Both the position numbers and the translations under genes were made by a program. From G965218495 sp965262785 (GTDB lineage: Bacteria > Bacteroidota > Rhodothermia > Rhodothermales > Bin80): a stretch of DNA of 64,000 nucleotides. The notes under the pieces were generated by a model. It was not told the DNA's origin. It did no database searches and saw only the letters and a list, made by a program, of their open reading frames with translations. The stretch lies in NCBI GenBank assembly GCA_965262785.1, contig OZ253559.1:3658001-3722000 (forward strand). The letters are read 5' to 3'. This document shows, one piece after another, positions 54,157 to 63,164 of the stretch; position 1 is the first letter of the stretch; each line of letters starts with the position of its first letter.

Positions 54157-56125
54157 ACCACCTTTGCCGACTGCCTTCCCCGACCCACCCGGCCGCCGCT
54201 TGCGCGGTCACCCGACTTTCGACGGGCTTGTGGTACTATGCAGTCGTCCGACGACTCGCCACGCATCCGTTCCCACTTCCCCTTACGGGTTATAGGGGCT
54301 GTTATCCCGGTGCCACCCGGGAACGTGACGAGCCCTCCTGGGGTCACATCCAGATCTTCCGTACCGTGCCGTTCGCACACACCTTGGTACGACGGGTGGA
54401 TAAGAACGCCTTCGCCGCCATAGTGCCGGCTCGACCTTGCCCCGTCTTTGGCCGACCGATTCGTCCGTGGGGTCGCCCCCTTGACTACGGCCCGGTACTG
54501 CTCCTCAAGCCCTTCAGATTCCACCTCGCGGTGGACACCCTGCCCTCCGGTTGTCTCGCGACAATGTCCCGACTTAGCGCCTGTCTTGGCTGTTTCCGTC
54601 GTTTCCAACTCGGTGCCCGTTTAGACCTTTGCGTATCGGTACATCCCGGCCGACGAGGCATTACCCCCGTCTTTGGATATGGCACCCCCTATCCGGGCGC
54701 CAGTGGGATTTGAACCCACCTGATCTGGGCGCTGCCCAGCACACACTACGAGCCGATCCGCCAGCGTGGGGCGCATTGGTACTCAACAGCTTGTGGGTAT
54801 TGCCCACTTGCTGCACTCCCTTTACATCGCCCCGACACCTTCCCACGTTCCGCATTGAAGCCAAGACTACGTTCTTGCCGCCTGGATGCCGGTGGCCGAT
54901 CAGCCAGTAAAACAGGTTTCCGCCGACCTCGTCCCGGCGCAGGGGAACTTGCTCCGGTTTTGACCACATCATAACCCTTTCGACACGTCAGCAGCGGTTC
55001 ACTTTCGTTCAACTCCGTAGTCCACACCTGACGAGATCCTACCCTCGCCTTTTCCGGACTCGCTCACTACCGGGCCCTTAAAGCCAAGCAGCAGCCGGTG
55101 GTTTGCAGCCTCCCCCTGTAGAGCGGCTGCGGAGGACCTACCTCCATCTCCAATGCAGTTACGCTACACTTCCGTTATGTAAAGAACATTACTTCCGTGC
55201 CACTCGTGGCACACTTCCCCTTGGGTGCGACGCTTCGCTCCACTGACTCCGCCACGAGGGCACCCCCGCTTTGTTCGTCGGCTTCACAGCTACGTATCGT
55301 CGCATCTGACTTCTCCTTGCCGTACGTCCTCCGCTCGGCTTTCGCCTTGGCTTTGGCGGCCCCGCCCGTAGCGCTGGGCAACAAGAAGATCTCCCAGGTC
55401 CCAGCAGGATATGTACATGCGTCCATGGGGTCCCGGACACCGTGGGCCTGTCCGCCGTCTCACCATAGCGATGACGGACATGTTGCCTTCGACCGAGTTG
55501 AAAGCCTCGGCGACCCAGATTACATGTTTTTCGGTGCTCAATAACCCTGGCCACACGCACCGCTACCGACGCTTCGCGCCCACTCTCACGGGTGGCCACG
55601 CACGGCTCGCGGAGATATGTACCTGGTTTCAGTTTCATAACACGGGACTTTCACCCGCTATATCCTGCCAGTTAGCCTGGCGCACCAACTCGTCGATCGC
55701 TATGCCCGACGCATGGTCATAGAGAACACGCTGGCCGATGCCATCGACTTCTTCCACATGGATGCGCTCAGCTCCGCAGTACCAATGAACATCGACGTGG
55801 ACCTGCAGCTCACCCTCATGGCCAGTACGCTCTATCGCCTCCAGGCCACCAGGATTGGCAACGGCATGGAATCAGCCAAGCCGCGTACCCTCTTCCGCAA
55901 GTTTGTGCGGGCCGGAGCCGACATCACCATCGAAGCCGATCGCATCATCGTCCAGCTACCCCGACGAACCAATAACCCGTACCTGCGCGCCGCCGGGTAC
56001 CACAACGCTGCAGAGCCCATTCCCTGGCTGGGTAACCTGCCACTTCACATCCGACTTGCATGACGATCTATGCCTCAATTGTCACGTCCAAAGTCCCAAA
56101 AATGACGCATGGGAATTGAGGCTAG

Positions 56126-56538
56126 TTGATAGTGGGCGACTGCCATTCTGGCAGGCATTTCCGCATGGATTCCCCGGTTTGCTTTTGTTTGAGCGTTGTA
56201 TGTGCATTCCTGCGGAAGGTACGCAGTCATCCCTTTCGAAAGTACGCACGTATTTTGTGATGGTGCGCGCCCATTCCTAAGGAGGGTACGCTCCGATTCT
56301 CGTCGATGGTACGCACGTTTGAGGCCGACTCTAGCCCATTGGATTGGTAGCCGACACCTGAATCAAGACTATGTGTATGACGCTGGAGCATTGCTTAGTC
56401 CAAGGGCCTTCGTTGCTCGTTTTCACCGACCAAGAGCAACAGGCCCCAATAACGAATCTCCATGCAAAAACCCGAGACTTGCTGCACCTGAATTGTCAGC
56501 AGCAGTGCAGCAGACGCCTGATCGGGCAAAGCCTGAAC
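56126..56538. other. Intergenic remnants
   Basis: About 410 bases between the IS right flank and an IS1595 fragment. No open frame here has a recognisable product. Confidence 0.4.
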
Positions 56539-56844
56539 CTAAAGGTTGGACGCCGCGAATGTCATGCCCGCCCGCTCACTGAAAAACTGCTTGCAATCGC
56601 GGCAACGGTAAGGCATCGTCTTGTGTGTGCCTGCGTACGTGTTGGTGCCTTCGCATCGTGGGCACCTGCACTCACCGTCCGGCCAGGCGAGGCCCTCAAA
56701 CCACTTGCGCGCCCCAGCCTCGCCTGGAGGCTTCTGCGCAAACTGCAATAGTGTGATACCCTTCCGCTGTATCTGATCTGCCTGGAACGACTCCCTGTCC
56801 CACGATTCTGCGTGCATGATTTTTCCAGCTAAATGGGCCACCAC
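56539..56844 (-). pseudogene. IS1595-family transposase, N-terminal fragment
   Basis: The 101-residue fragment holds the family's N-terminal part: ITLLQFAQKPPGEAGARKWF, then the zinc ribbon CRCPRCEGTNTYAGTHKTMP and YRCRDCKQFFS. It stops at SNL, exactly where a full protein would enter its catalytic domain, and no continuation was found in any frame. The IS is a dead remnant. Confidence 0.8.
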
Positions 56845-56874
56845 TAAATGGGTTCACTATCCTATAAAATTCCC

Positions 56875-56907
56875 TTTGTTGTATTTTTGCGCGGCGTGGT
56901 ATATTTG
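56875..56907 (+). promoter_or_regulatory. Bacteroidota-type promoter
   Basis: TTTG at 56875-56878 and TATATTTG at 56900-56907, 21 bases apart, resemble the -33/-7 consensus TTTG and TAnnTTTG of Bacteroidota. It lies about 30 bases before the ribosome-binding site AAAGGAG of the gene at 56938. Confidence 0.55.
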
Positions 56908-56937
56908 CACGTCTACAACCAGCAAAGGAGCAACGTT

Positions 56938-57351
56938 ATGATTCGATCTATCTGCAAGGTCACACTTGTTGCCGTCCTCTTCGGATTCACACCTGCGGCA
57001 GTCTCGCCATCTGGCTCAATCGGTACGGGGCCGGGCCAGATCAGCCCGCGTAAGGCCTATGCACAGGGCAAGTCATTGACCTTCAAGGTACTGGCCTGCA
57101 AGGGATGCCCCCTGCAGAAGTCCGAGTTGGACCGAGATCGGGCAAGAGGTCTGGCTGCCAGTCTAGAGGCGGTGTTCGCGGAAGAAGAGACCGGATCTCC
57201 GGACGACGACGTGGTTAAAACATTGTGCGGCCCGGATACCGAAGATTGCGGCATACGCATGGAGGTAGTGCACTATTTTCTAACCCGCCGCTACAAGCTG
57301 CAGGTTCCCATCCGCGGTATTCAAAAGGATGTTATTGATAAAGAAGGATAA
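56938..57351 (+). CDS. Small secreted hypothetical protein
   Basis: From the ATG at 56938, chosen because AAAGGAG precedes it, the protein has 137 residues. It has a signal-peptide-like N-terminus (MIRSICKVTLVAVLFGFTPA). The mature part has LTFKVLACKGCPLQKSELDR and later CGPDTEDCGIRMEVVHYFL, so four cysteines could form two disulfides in the periplasm. It is 4 bases upstream of the broken barrel gene and probably in the same operon. No family recognised. Confidence 0.65.
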   Translation: MIRSICKVTLVAVLFGFTPAAVSPSGSIGTGPGQISPRKAYAQGKSLTFKVLACKGCPLQKSELDRDRARGLAASLEAVFAEEETGSPDDDVVKTLCGPDTEDCGIRMEVVHYFLTRRYKLQVPIRGIQKDVIDKEG

Positions 57352-57355
57352 AGGC

Positions 57356-58306
57356 ATGAGAGTAGTGTACTCTCTCGGCAGGTTGATTTTGCCTGTCTTT
57401 TTGGGTGTAGCGGCATGGTATCCGGCGCAATCGGTTTTAGCCTAGGGCACGCCATGGATCGCCGAGCCCCGCACGGGTAGTGTCAGCGTTTCGTACTATA
57501 AGCAGAACGCCAAAGAGTTTTTCTGGGGCACTGAAACCGTTAAAGGACCACTGGAGGCTACGGGGGCAAATCTAGCGCAGAATACTGTGTGGGTCCATGC
57601 CAACTACGCCCTTACTGACGCGATCGCCGTGGACCTGCAGACGGCTTGGGCGAGCAGTTTCGTGAAGGGTGCGGTCGGCCCGTCCGGTGGCCAGGAGAGT
57701 TACAACGGGCTATACGACACCAACATCGCCGTAACTTGGCGGTTTATGGATGAGTTAGTGAGCAATACGCCCAGCGCTGCGGTGCGTCTTGGCGTTACTA
57801 TCGCTGGCGGTTACGACACAGGCTACATCAACTCGCTGGGAGATGGAGGCGGTGGATCCGAGGGGTCGCTCATTGTCGGAAAATTCTGGAATGTGGGCGG
57901 AGCGTCGGCAGAAGTTGGCTACCGCAACCGAGGATCCACGACCGTAAATTCTGACGCAGTCGGTGCCACCGAAGGCGAGAAGGTCGACATTCCTTCGGAC
58001 ATGTTTGTCAACTTGTGGCTTTTTGTACCCATTGGCAACCGACTGAGGGCTGGCGCAAACTACAGAATCGTTAATGCGACATCGGGGCTGGACATTGGTG
58101 GGGATGGCTTCTCACCTAGTCGGTTTCCCGGGTTGCAGGAGGACAGCCAGATCTTGGGCGGCCAGTTGTTTGCCGATCTGTTCGGAAGCGTGAGCGCTCA
58201 CACGTTTTTTGGGCAGGTAATTGGGGGCCGCAACACGGCGAAGTCGAGCATTATCGGCGCCGGCCTTACCGTAGGTTTTGGAGGCAGTTTCGGTGGCGGG
58301 TTCTAA
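57356..58306 (+). pseudogene. Outer-membrane beta-barrel-like protein with an in-frame amber codon
   Basis: The ATG at 57356 begins a signal peptide (MRVVYSLGRLILPVFLGVAA, ending QSVLA). A TAG codon at 57443-57445 follows directly, and the same frame then runs without a stop to 58306 (about 287 codons). The mature part has the alternating strand pattern and Gly-rich turns of a barrel (AEVGYRNRGSTTVNSD, LFVPIGNRLRAGANYRIVNA) and ends GFGGSFGGGF with a terminal Phe. The only defect is the single stop between signal peptide and mature part. Either the gene is newly broken or the amber is suppressed. Confidence 0.75.
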
Positions 58307-58427
58307 ATCACGAGTCCAAACGAGATTTTGATCACGCTCGCGGCACTGCTGATTTGTCCCCTGGGCGTAGGCACACTGGCCAGGATTGCGGAAGCAGTGA
58401 CACCCTGTAATTGATTGTTAAGTCTGA

Positions 58428-59303
58428 ATGCAAACGACAACGGTGAGGCCTAGGGAAGCTCATAAGAAATCTTGGCTCAGCCGAGTCGGACTCGGCGTAC
58501 TAGGTCTTTTGACCCTCGGTGGCGCATCCTGCTATGGGCAGGCTGAAGATTATACTTGGGACGAACACGACTCCGCAAACACCGCTACGATCGATCACGG
58601 CGACTGGCAGACAGTACTCGACGCTTACCTGATCACTGACGATCCTTCCGGCGTGCATCTGTTTGACTACGGGGCACTGCAGGCAAACGCCGCAGACCGA
58701 CAGCGTCTAAATGGATACCTTGACTATCTTCAGGAGTTAGATCCTCGCCAATATGCACGAGATGTTCAGATGGCGTACTGGATCAATCTCTACAACGCGG
58801 TGACAGTGCACGTGATTGTGGACGCCTACCCCGTCGAATCGATCTTGCAGATTCACAAAGGGGAGGTACCCAATACAGGACCATGGAAAGACGTTCACGC
58901 GATGGTCGCAGGAAATCCCCTGACGCTAGATAATATTGAGCACGACATCTTACGTCCTATCTGGCAGGATAACCGTATCCATTACGCCGTGAGTTGCGCA
59001 AGCATCGGTTGTCCAAACTTGCCTTCAGAGGCATTCTCGGCCAACAATTTGGAGCGATTGCTGGATCAGTGTGCAGAAGAATTCATAAACCACGTGCGCG
59101 GAGTGGAGCTCTTGGACGAAGCGTTCGGTGTTACGTCAAGCATCTACTTTTGGTATATCGAGGACTTTGGCAACTCCGAGTCGGGCGTACTGGAGCATTT
59201 GCTCAAGTACGCGGAAGGGGATCTGGCGGAGCAACTTGCAACTTTCGAGGGATCGCTGGATCACGAGTATAACTGGAGTCTTAACAAGCCCGGTACTCAG
59301 TAG
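58428..59303 (+). CDS. DUF547-domain secreted protein
   Basis: The protein has 291 residues. A basic N-terminus and hydrophobic stretch (LGVLGLLTLGGASCYGQA) look like a signal peptide, possibly a lipoprotein (GGASC). The DUF547 domain follows: MAYWINLYNAVTVHVIVDAY, WKDVHAMVAGNPLTLDNIEH, and RIHYAVSCASIGCPNLPSEA with the conserved Cys pair. The family's biochemical role is not established. It sits downstream of the broken barrel gene in the same direction. Confidence 0.88.
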   Translation: MQTTTVRPREAHKKSWLSRVGLGVLGLLTLGGASCYGQAEDYTWDEHDSANTATIDHGDWQTVLDAYLITDDPSGVHLFDYGALQANAADRQRLNGYLDYLQELDPRQYARDVQMAYWINLYNAVTVHVIVDAYPVESILQIHKGEVPNTGPWKDVHAMVAGNPLTLDNIEHDILRPIWQDNRIHYAVSCASIGCPNLPSEAFSANNLERLLDQCAEEFINHVRGVELLDEAFGVTSSIYFWYIEDFGNSESGVLEHLLKYAEGDLAEQLATFEGSLDHEYNWSLNKPGTQ

Positions 59304-59390
59304 CGGAGCGGCGTTGGGGAATGGGACGAGTCTGGCTGCGCTTTTGGGTTGCTGGTTACACAGATAGACAACGATTCCACGAAAATCAAC

Positions 59391-60015
59391 TAGCCTGGGA
59401 GACCATGAGCCATTGCCTGATGGGTAGGTAGGCAATCGTTTGATCCTCCGGTATCGCTTTATTCTACCCCAGGATTCGGATGACTAGTCGTTTGCAGTAC
59501 ACAAGGTGGTTTGCCGTGCCATTTCTGGTGGAACTGGTTGCGATCATTGGCCTGCGGCTGTGGGATGTGGGCGACAACCCGGCGCCGCCGTTACATGATC
59601 AGCGCTTGTCCCGGGTTGCTCACTGCTTGTAAGACACACGCTCCCCACTCCGGGATCCTCGAAGCGCAGTCCCTGGCAACGGCACCATGCTGGGATCGGC
59701 CATTGGTGGCACGCCGTTTGTTGTTTTGTCGAGTGGTGCGGGTTGCTCGGGCAACCAAGTCAAGCTGCTATGCTATTGGCCCAAGCAGGGCCTGGAAGCT
59801 GAGTTGCAGTGACTCCCTATGCTGGCTCGATCTATTTCTGGGAGCTGATCAAGCTTCCTACGTATCCTTGCTCGTGCAAGCGCATAGGGCTGGCGAACCT
59901 CCCCGTTCTCGTATCACGGCGTATTCCAGTGAATTAGACCACCTTTGATTTTGTGAAGTCGACCACCTTGGTGTCATGGCGCAGCGGGATTCGGTCAACG
60001 AGGCGAGTGGGCGAT
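59391..60015 (+). repeat. Segmental duplication, copy 2
   Basis: Repeats the end of the lipoprotein gene and the following decayed gene of 41638-44405 with scattered differences and no IS. The lipoprotein part starts abruptly at CTAGCCTGGGAG, so only the last ~95 bases of that gene were copied. The reading frames are broken as in copy 1. Confidence 0.88.
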
Positions 60016-60387
60016 CTGGTGCGAGGGGCACTGCAATTCTGACATACTTTTCCGCATTGAATTGCCGGTGAGTTGAACCCGGTGCGGCAAAGTGCATCTG
60101 CCTGCATCCGTGTAGTCAACCTGATCCTTGTCCACCGAGTGACCTTCCTCCAGTGGCGACTTTGGGAAACTTCTTGCCCGTTGCGACCAGAGCTGCCGCG
60201 TGCAGAACCACCTCGGGTACGTACTGCTATGGTTCTTGCCGAGCGCTACTGGGAAATCTCAACTCAGCCCCTCTCTGAATCGCGGGGAGACGTCCATCTC
60301 ACACGGCTCCTATAAAGAATCGCGCAGACTACGGGCTCAACCACAGGCACCACGCTTTGACTGCACAGGGCGCACCCAATGTGCACC
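60016..60387. other. Intergenic region
   Basis: About 370 bases between the duplication and the end of topA. A plus-strand frame near 60210-60316 gives a protein-like stretch (MVLAERYWEISTQPLSESRG) but has no context; nothing else was recognised. Confidence 0.4.
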
Positions 60388-62964
60388 CTACGACCGCTTA
60401 CGACTGCGTGACCGCCGCCTTTTGCCACCCTTTGCTGCCTTGGCATCGATCAGTGCAACAGCCTCTTCAAGCGAAATCGTCTCCATGGACTGATCTTTTT
60501 TTAAAGAAGCGTTGGTTTTCTCATGCTTCACATACGGCCCGTATCTACCGGATCCGGCAGAGACGTCCTTGCCGGTAGTCGGATGAGGCCCCAGCACGCG
60601 CATTGGTTTCTGCTTCTTGGTAGCCAACAGCTCCAACGCACGCTGAAAGCCGATCGTGAACAAGTCGTCCTCCTTGCGGAGCGAAACGTACGTACGATCC
60701 ATCCGCACGTAGGGGCCGTAGCGTCCAATGCCGACACTCACGGCCATTTCAGTCTCGGGGTGGATCCCGATTTCGCGGGGTAGCTCAAACAGTTTGATGG
60801 CAATCTCATTCGTCACCTCCTCCGCCTTGATCGCCTTCGGTATGGAAACCCGGCGTGGTTTCTCCTTGCCACCGGTGTTCTCCCCCAATTGACAGTAGAG
60901 GCCATACGGTCCTTGCTTCAGAAATATCTCTTCGCCTGTTTCCGGGAACGTGCCTAGCACCGGGCTCTTCCCCATCTTCAATACCTCCGTCAGCTGCTCG
61001 GCCGTGACATCCCCCGGCAGCCAGTCCTGGGGCAACGATGCCCGCCTAGCGGTGCCGTCTACTTCTCTCTCCAGGAATGGCCCATACCGCCCAACACGCA
61101 CCTCAATATCTCCCCACCTTGGTGAGGTGATGGTCGATATCTTGCGCGGATCAACCTGGTCCTGAGCAGCCGCCACACGCTCGGCCAACCCTTTTTCGCC
61201 CCTATAAAATGACTTCAGAAACGCCGTCCGGTTACGGGAACCGGAAGCAATGTTGTCAAGATCCTGCTCCAAAGACGCCGTAAACCCTGTATCCACCAAC
61301 TGGTCAAAGCCGGATTCAAGAAGATTGTTCGAAGCGAATGCCGTAAACGTGGCCGCCAGCGCGCGGCCCGTCTTTTGCGCATAGCCAACCCTCTGCACCT
61401 TGTCCATGACTTCGGCGTAGGTGCTTGGCCTGCCGATGCCCTCCTTCTCAAGACGCTGAATCAGTGAAGCTTCCGTATATCGAGCAGGCGGCTTGGTCTC
61501 GTGTGCACGTGCTGCGACCGCATGACACTGCAGCGAGTCATCCACAGCCAGGGCTGGGAGCACCTTTTCATTCTTTGCCAGCGCAGCCTGCGGATCGTCG
61601 GACCCTTCAACGTATGCGCGCATAAAGCCGGGGAACAGTACCGTTTGCCCTGTCGCACGAAACTCCGTCTGGAGCCCATCCGCACCCGCTACTGCGATCT
61701 TCGCAGCCACCTGGCGAAGCTTGGCGTTGGCCATCTGTGAAGCAACAGTGCGCTTCCAGATCAGGTCATAAAGGCGCACGCCATTGGAGTCTCCAATTCC
61801 CAGTTCCCGCGCAGTTTGCATCTTGTTGCCGGCCGGTCGGATCGCCTCATGCGCCTCCTGTGCGTTTCGCACCTTGCTTTTGTAACGACGAGGGGAGCTA
61901 TTCACATACTCTTGCCCGTAGCGCTTACCCACGGCCTCCCGGCTAGCCTTAATCGCCTCCTTCGAGAGCTGAACAGAGTCGGTCCGCATGTAAGTGATGT
62001 GTCCTTCTTCATACAGCTTCTGCGCTATCCGCATCGTCTGCTTGGCGGACCATCCAAACTTTCTGGCCGCCTCCTGCTGCAGCGTAGACGTGATGAATGG
62101 CGCACTTGGAGAACGACTGATATCCTTGGATTCAACCCCTGTCACGCGCCACGGTGCTGCGGGTGCCACCCTTTCCAATGCACGAGCGCGCGCTTCATCC
62201 AGGACTAGCACGTTACCCTTCTTCTGGAGCGACTCCTTGAGCATTCCCGTAGACTCGTCAAAGTCTTTGCTTGTCGCCACGCGCAGGCTGCCCAATCGCG
62301 TCAGTGCGGCCTCAAACCGCACGCCATCCTTGGATAACGTACCCTTGACGCTCCAAAACGACGCATGTACGAACGCCATCCTTTCCTTTTCACGCAGCAC
62401 CAACAGCCGTACGGCTACGCTTTGGACCCGCCCGGCAGAGAGCTTCGGCTTGATCTTCCTCCACAAGACTGGCGACACCTCGTAACCTACCAGGCGGTCC
62501 AGTACGCGCCGCGCCTCCTGAGCTTCGACCAATCGCCGGTCAATCTTGCGTGTATTCTGCAGCGCATGCTCAATGGCACCCTTGGTGATCTCGTGGAACA
62601 CCATGCGATGCGCCGGCACCTTCGGCTGCAACACCTCCAGGAGGTGCCATCCTATAGCCTCGCCCTCCCTGTCCTCGTCCGTAGCAATCAAGAGCTCGTC
62701 CGCGTCCCTAAGGGCGGTCTTGAGCTCGCGTACGACCTTCTGCTTCCCGCTCGCAATGACGTAGATCGGCTCAAACCCGTTGTCGATGTGAACCCCCAAT
62801 CGTGCCCAAGGCTCGCTGCGGTACGCTGACGGCACCTCCGCCGCCGCGCTGGGCAGATCACGGATGTGGCCCATGCAGGCCATCACCTTGTAGTCTTTGT
62901 TGGGCAGAAAACGGCTAATCGTCCTTGCCTTGGTCGGAGACTCTACGATGAGTAGTCTACGCAT
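60388..62964 (-). CDS. topA: DNA topoisomerase I
   Basis: A type IA topoisomerase that relaxes negative supercoils, 858 residues from the Met at 62964 (MRRLLIVESPTKARTISRFL, the TOPRIM start). DREGEAIGWHLLEVL is the TOPRIM acidic motif, and the catalytic Tyr lies in EEGHITYMRTDSVQLSKEAI. After the core come three or four repeated modules (GRYGPFLEREVDGTARRASL, GPYGLYCQLGENTGG, GRYGPYVRMDRTYVSL, GRYGPYVKHEKTNASL), the TopA C-terminal repeat type seen in Bacteroidota. A basic tail ends KGGKRRRSRSRKRS. Complete. Confidence 0.95.
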   Translation of the reverse strand: MRRLLIVESPTKARTISRFLPNKDYKVMACMGHIRDLPSAAAEVPSAYRSEPWARLGVHIDNGFEPIYVIASGKQKVVRELKTALRDADELLIATDEDREGEAIGWHLLEVLQPKVPAHRMVFHEITKGAIEHALQNTRKIDRRLVEAQEARRVLDRLVGYEVSPVLWRKIKPKLSAGRVQSVAVRLLVLREKERMAFVHASFWSVKGTLSKDGVRFEAALTRLGSLRVATSKDFDESTGMLKESLQKKGNVLVLDEARARALERVAPAAPWRVTGVESKDISRSPSAPFITSTLQQEAARKFGWSAKQTMRIAQKLYEEGHITYMRTDSVQLSKEAIKASREAVGKRYGQEYVNSSPRRYKSKVRNAQEAHEAIRPAGNKMQTARELGIGDSNGVRLYDLIWKRTVASQMANAKLRQVAAKIAVAGADGLQTEFRATGQTVLFPGFMRAYVEGSDDPQAALAKNEKVLPALAVDDSLQCHAVAARAHETKPPARYTEASLIQRLEKEGIGRPSTYAEVMDKVQRVGYAQKTGRALAATFTAFASNNLLESGFDQLVDTGFTASLEQDLDNIASGSRNRTAFLKSFYRGEKGLAERVAAAQDQVDPRKISTITSPRWGDIEVRVGRYGPFLEREVDGTARRASLPQDWLPGDVTAEQLTEVLKMGKSPVLGTFPETGEEIFLKQGPYGLYCQLGENTGGKEKPRRVSIPKAIKAEEVTNEIAIKLFELPREIGIHPETEMAVSVGIGRYGPYVRMDRTYVSLRKEDDLFTIGFQRALELLATKKQKPMRVLGPHPTTGKDVSAGSGRYGPYVKHEKTNASLKKDQSMETISLEEAVALIDAKAAKGGKRRRSRSRKRS

Positions 62965-63164
62965 GTACCATTCTCTTAATTTTGCCCTGGTGAAACCGAA
63001 TCGTAAGCTATGGCCCCGTCTAACGTACCGGGACACGCTTCGTTACAACGGGTCCCTCCCTTTCGCATAAGCTAGGCCTCAGGTCTTCATAAGAATTCCA
63101 TAAGTCTACACGTTATCTTGCGCGGTTGTTGTGTTTTTGATAATCGAATCTGAATAAGACTAAT

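Larger units (their letters stand above)
52716..54744 (-). mobile_element. Group II intron B with reverse transcriptase, inserted in intron A
   Basis: The 5' end GTGTGCTGGGCAGCGCCCAG is at 54744 and the 3' end ACCCGAC at 52716, 2029 bp. IBS1 CGTAGT pairs (one GU) with a possible EBS1 ACTATG at 54419-54424. Domain V at 52764-52796 coincides with the last codons of the reverse transcriptase. The hairpin with GGTTCAAATCC near 54700-54715 belongs to its domain I and mimics a tRNA T-arm. Confidence 0.82.
50589..55214 (-). mobile_element. Group II intron A, inserted in F and carrying B and C
   Basis: The 5' end GTGTGCCACGAGTGGC is at 55214. IBS1 GGGGAA pairs with EBS1 TTCCCC at 54942-54947. The 3' end ACCCTAC is placed at 50589; a second ACCCTAC at 50561 is an alternative. 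Its own parts are 55214-54745, 52715-52550 and 50631-50589, together about 680 nt, a normal size for an ORF-less ribozyme. Its domain V (52550-52582) is cut in the 3' strand by intron C. It sits in the domain IV region of F. Confidence 0.75.
50323..55685 (-). mobile_element. Group II intron F (outermost), containing introns A, B and C
   Basis: The 5' end GTGCGCC is at 55685 and the 3' end, CTACCGGGAT, at 50323, with the branch A eight bases from the end. IBS1 GAGTTG in the upstream exon pairs with EBS1 CAACTC at 55495-55500. Domain V is at 50362-50393, followed by domain VI. Its own sequence is 55685-55215 plus 50588-50323 (about 740 nt). No reverse transcriptase remains, so it would depend on a protein supplied in trans. 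Excision restores the host transposase exactly. Confidence 0.85.
48928..56063 (+). pseudogene. DDE transposase split by a group II intron nest
   Basis: Exon 1 runs 48928-50322 (465 codons, from MTQHAAFFLAPKNSVHRQYE, ending LLTNQWTTPAA). Exon 2 runs 55686-56063 (126 codons, starting QLVDRYARRMVIENTLADAI). Joined they give 590 residues in frame that align without gap at the junction to the intact copy (LLITNEMKGSAA then KLIDRYARRM). The insert is on the minus strand, so its splicing cannot mend the plus-strand message. The second Asp motif lies in exon 1 and the catalytic Glu in exon 2, so the product of exon 1 alone is dead. Confidence 0.9.
48595..56121 (+). mobile_element. CTAG-targeting insertion sequence, copy 2, carrying the intron nest
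   Basis: The 7527-bp element starts CCTGAATTACCACGG after CTAG (48591-48594) and ends with the partial inverse CCTCAATTCCCATGC before CTAG (56122-56125). Subtracting the 5363-bp intron block leaves 2164 bp, near the 2139 bp of copy 1. The two copies are diverged relatives, not recent duplicates. Confidence 0.88.

Noticed and set aside
54690..54750. tRNA-like T-arm (GGTTCAAATCC with a GTGGG/CCCAC stem) on the minus strand
   Set aside because: No acceptor or anticodon stem fits around it. It lies just inside the 5' end of intron B, where domain I hairpins are expected.
50323..55685. Simple reading as two tandem group II introns, one per reverse transcriptase
   Set aside because: It leaves two extra domain V hairpins and two extra 5' ends with their own EBS1/IBS1 pairs unexplained, and it does not reach the exact exon boundaries.
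58307..58427. Short hydrophobic frame between the barrel gene and the DUF547 gene
   Set aside because: No ATG or ribosome-binding site, about 30 codons only; not supportable.
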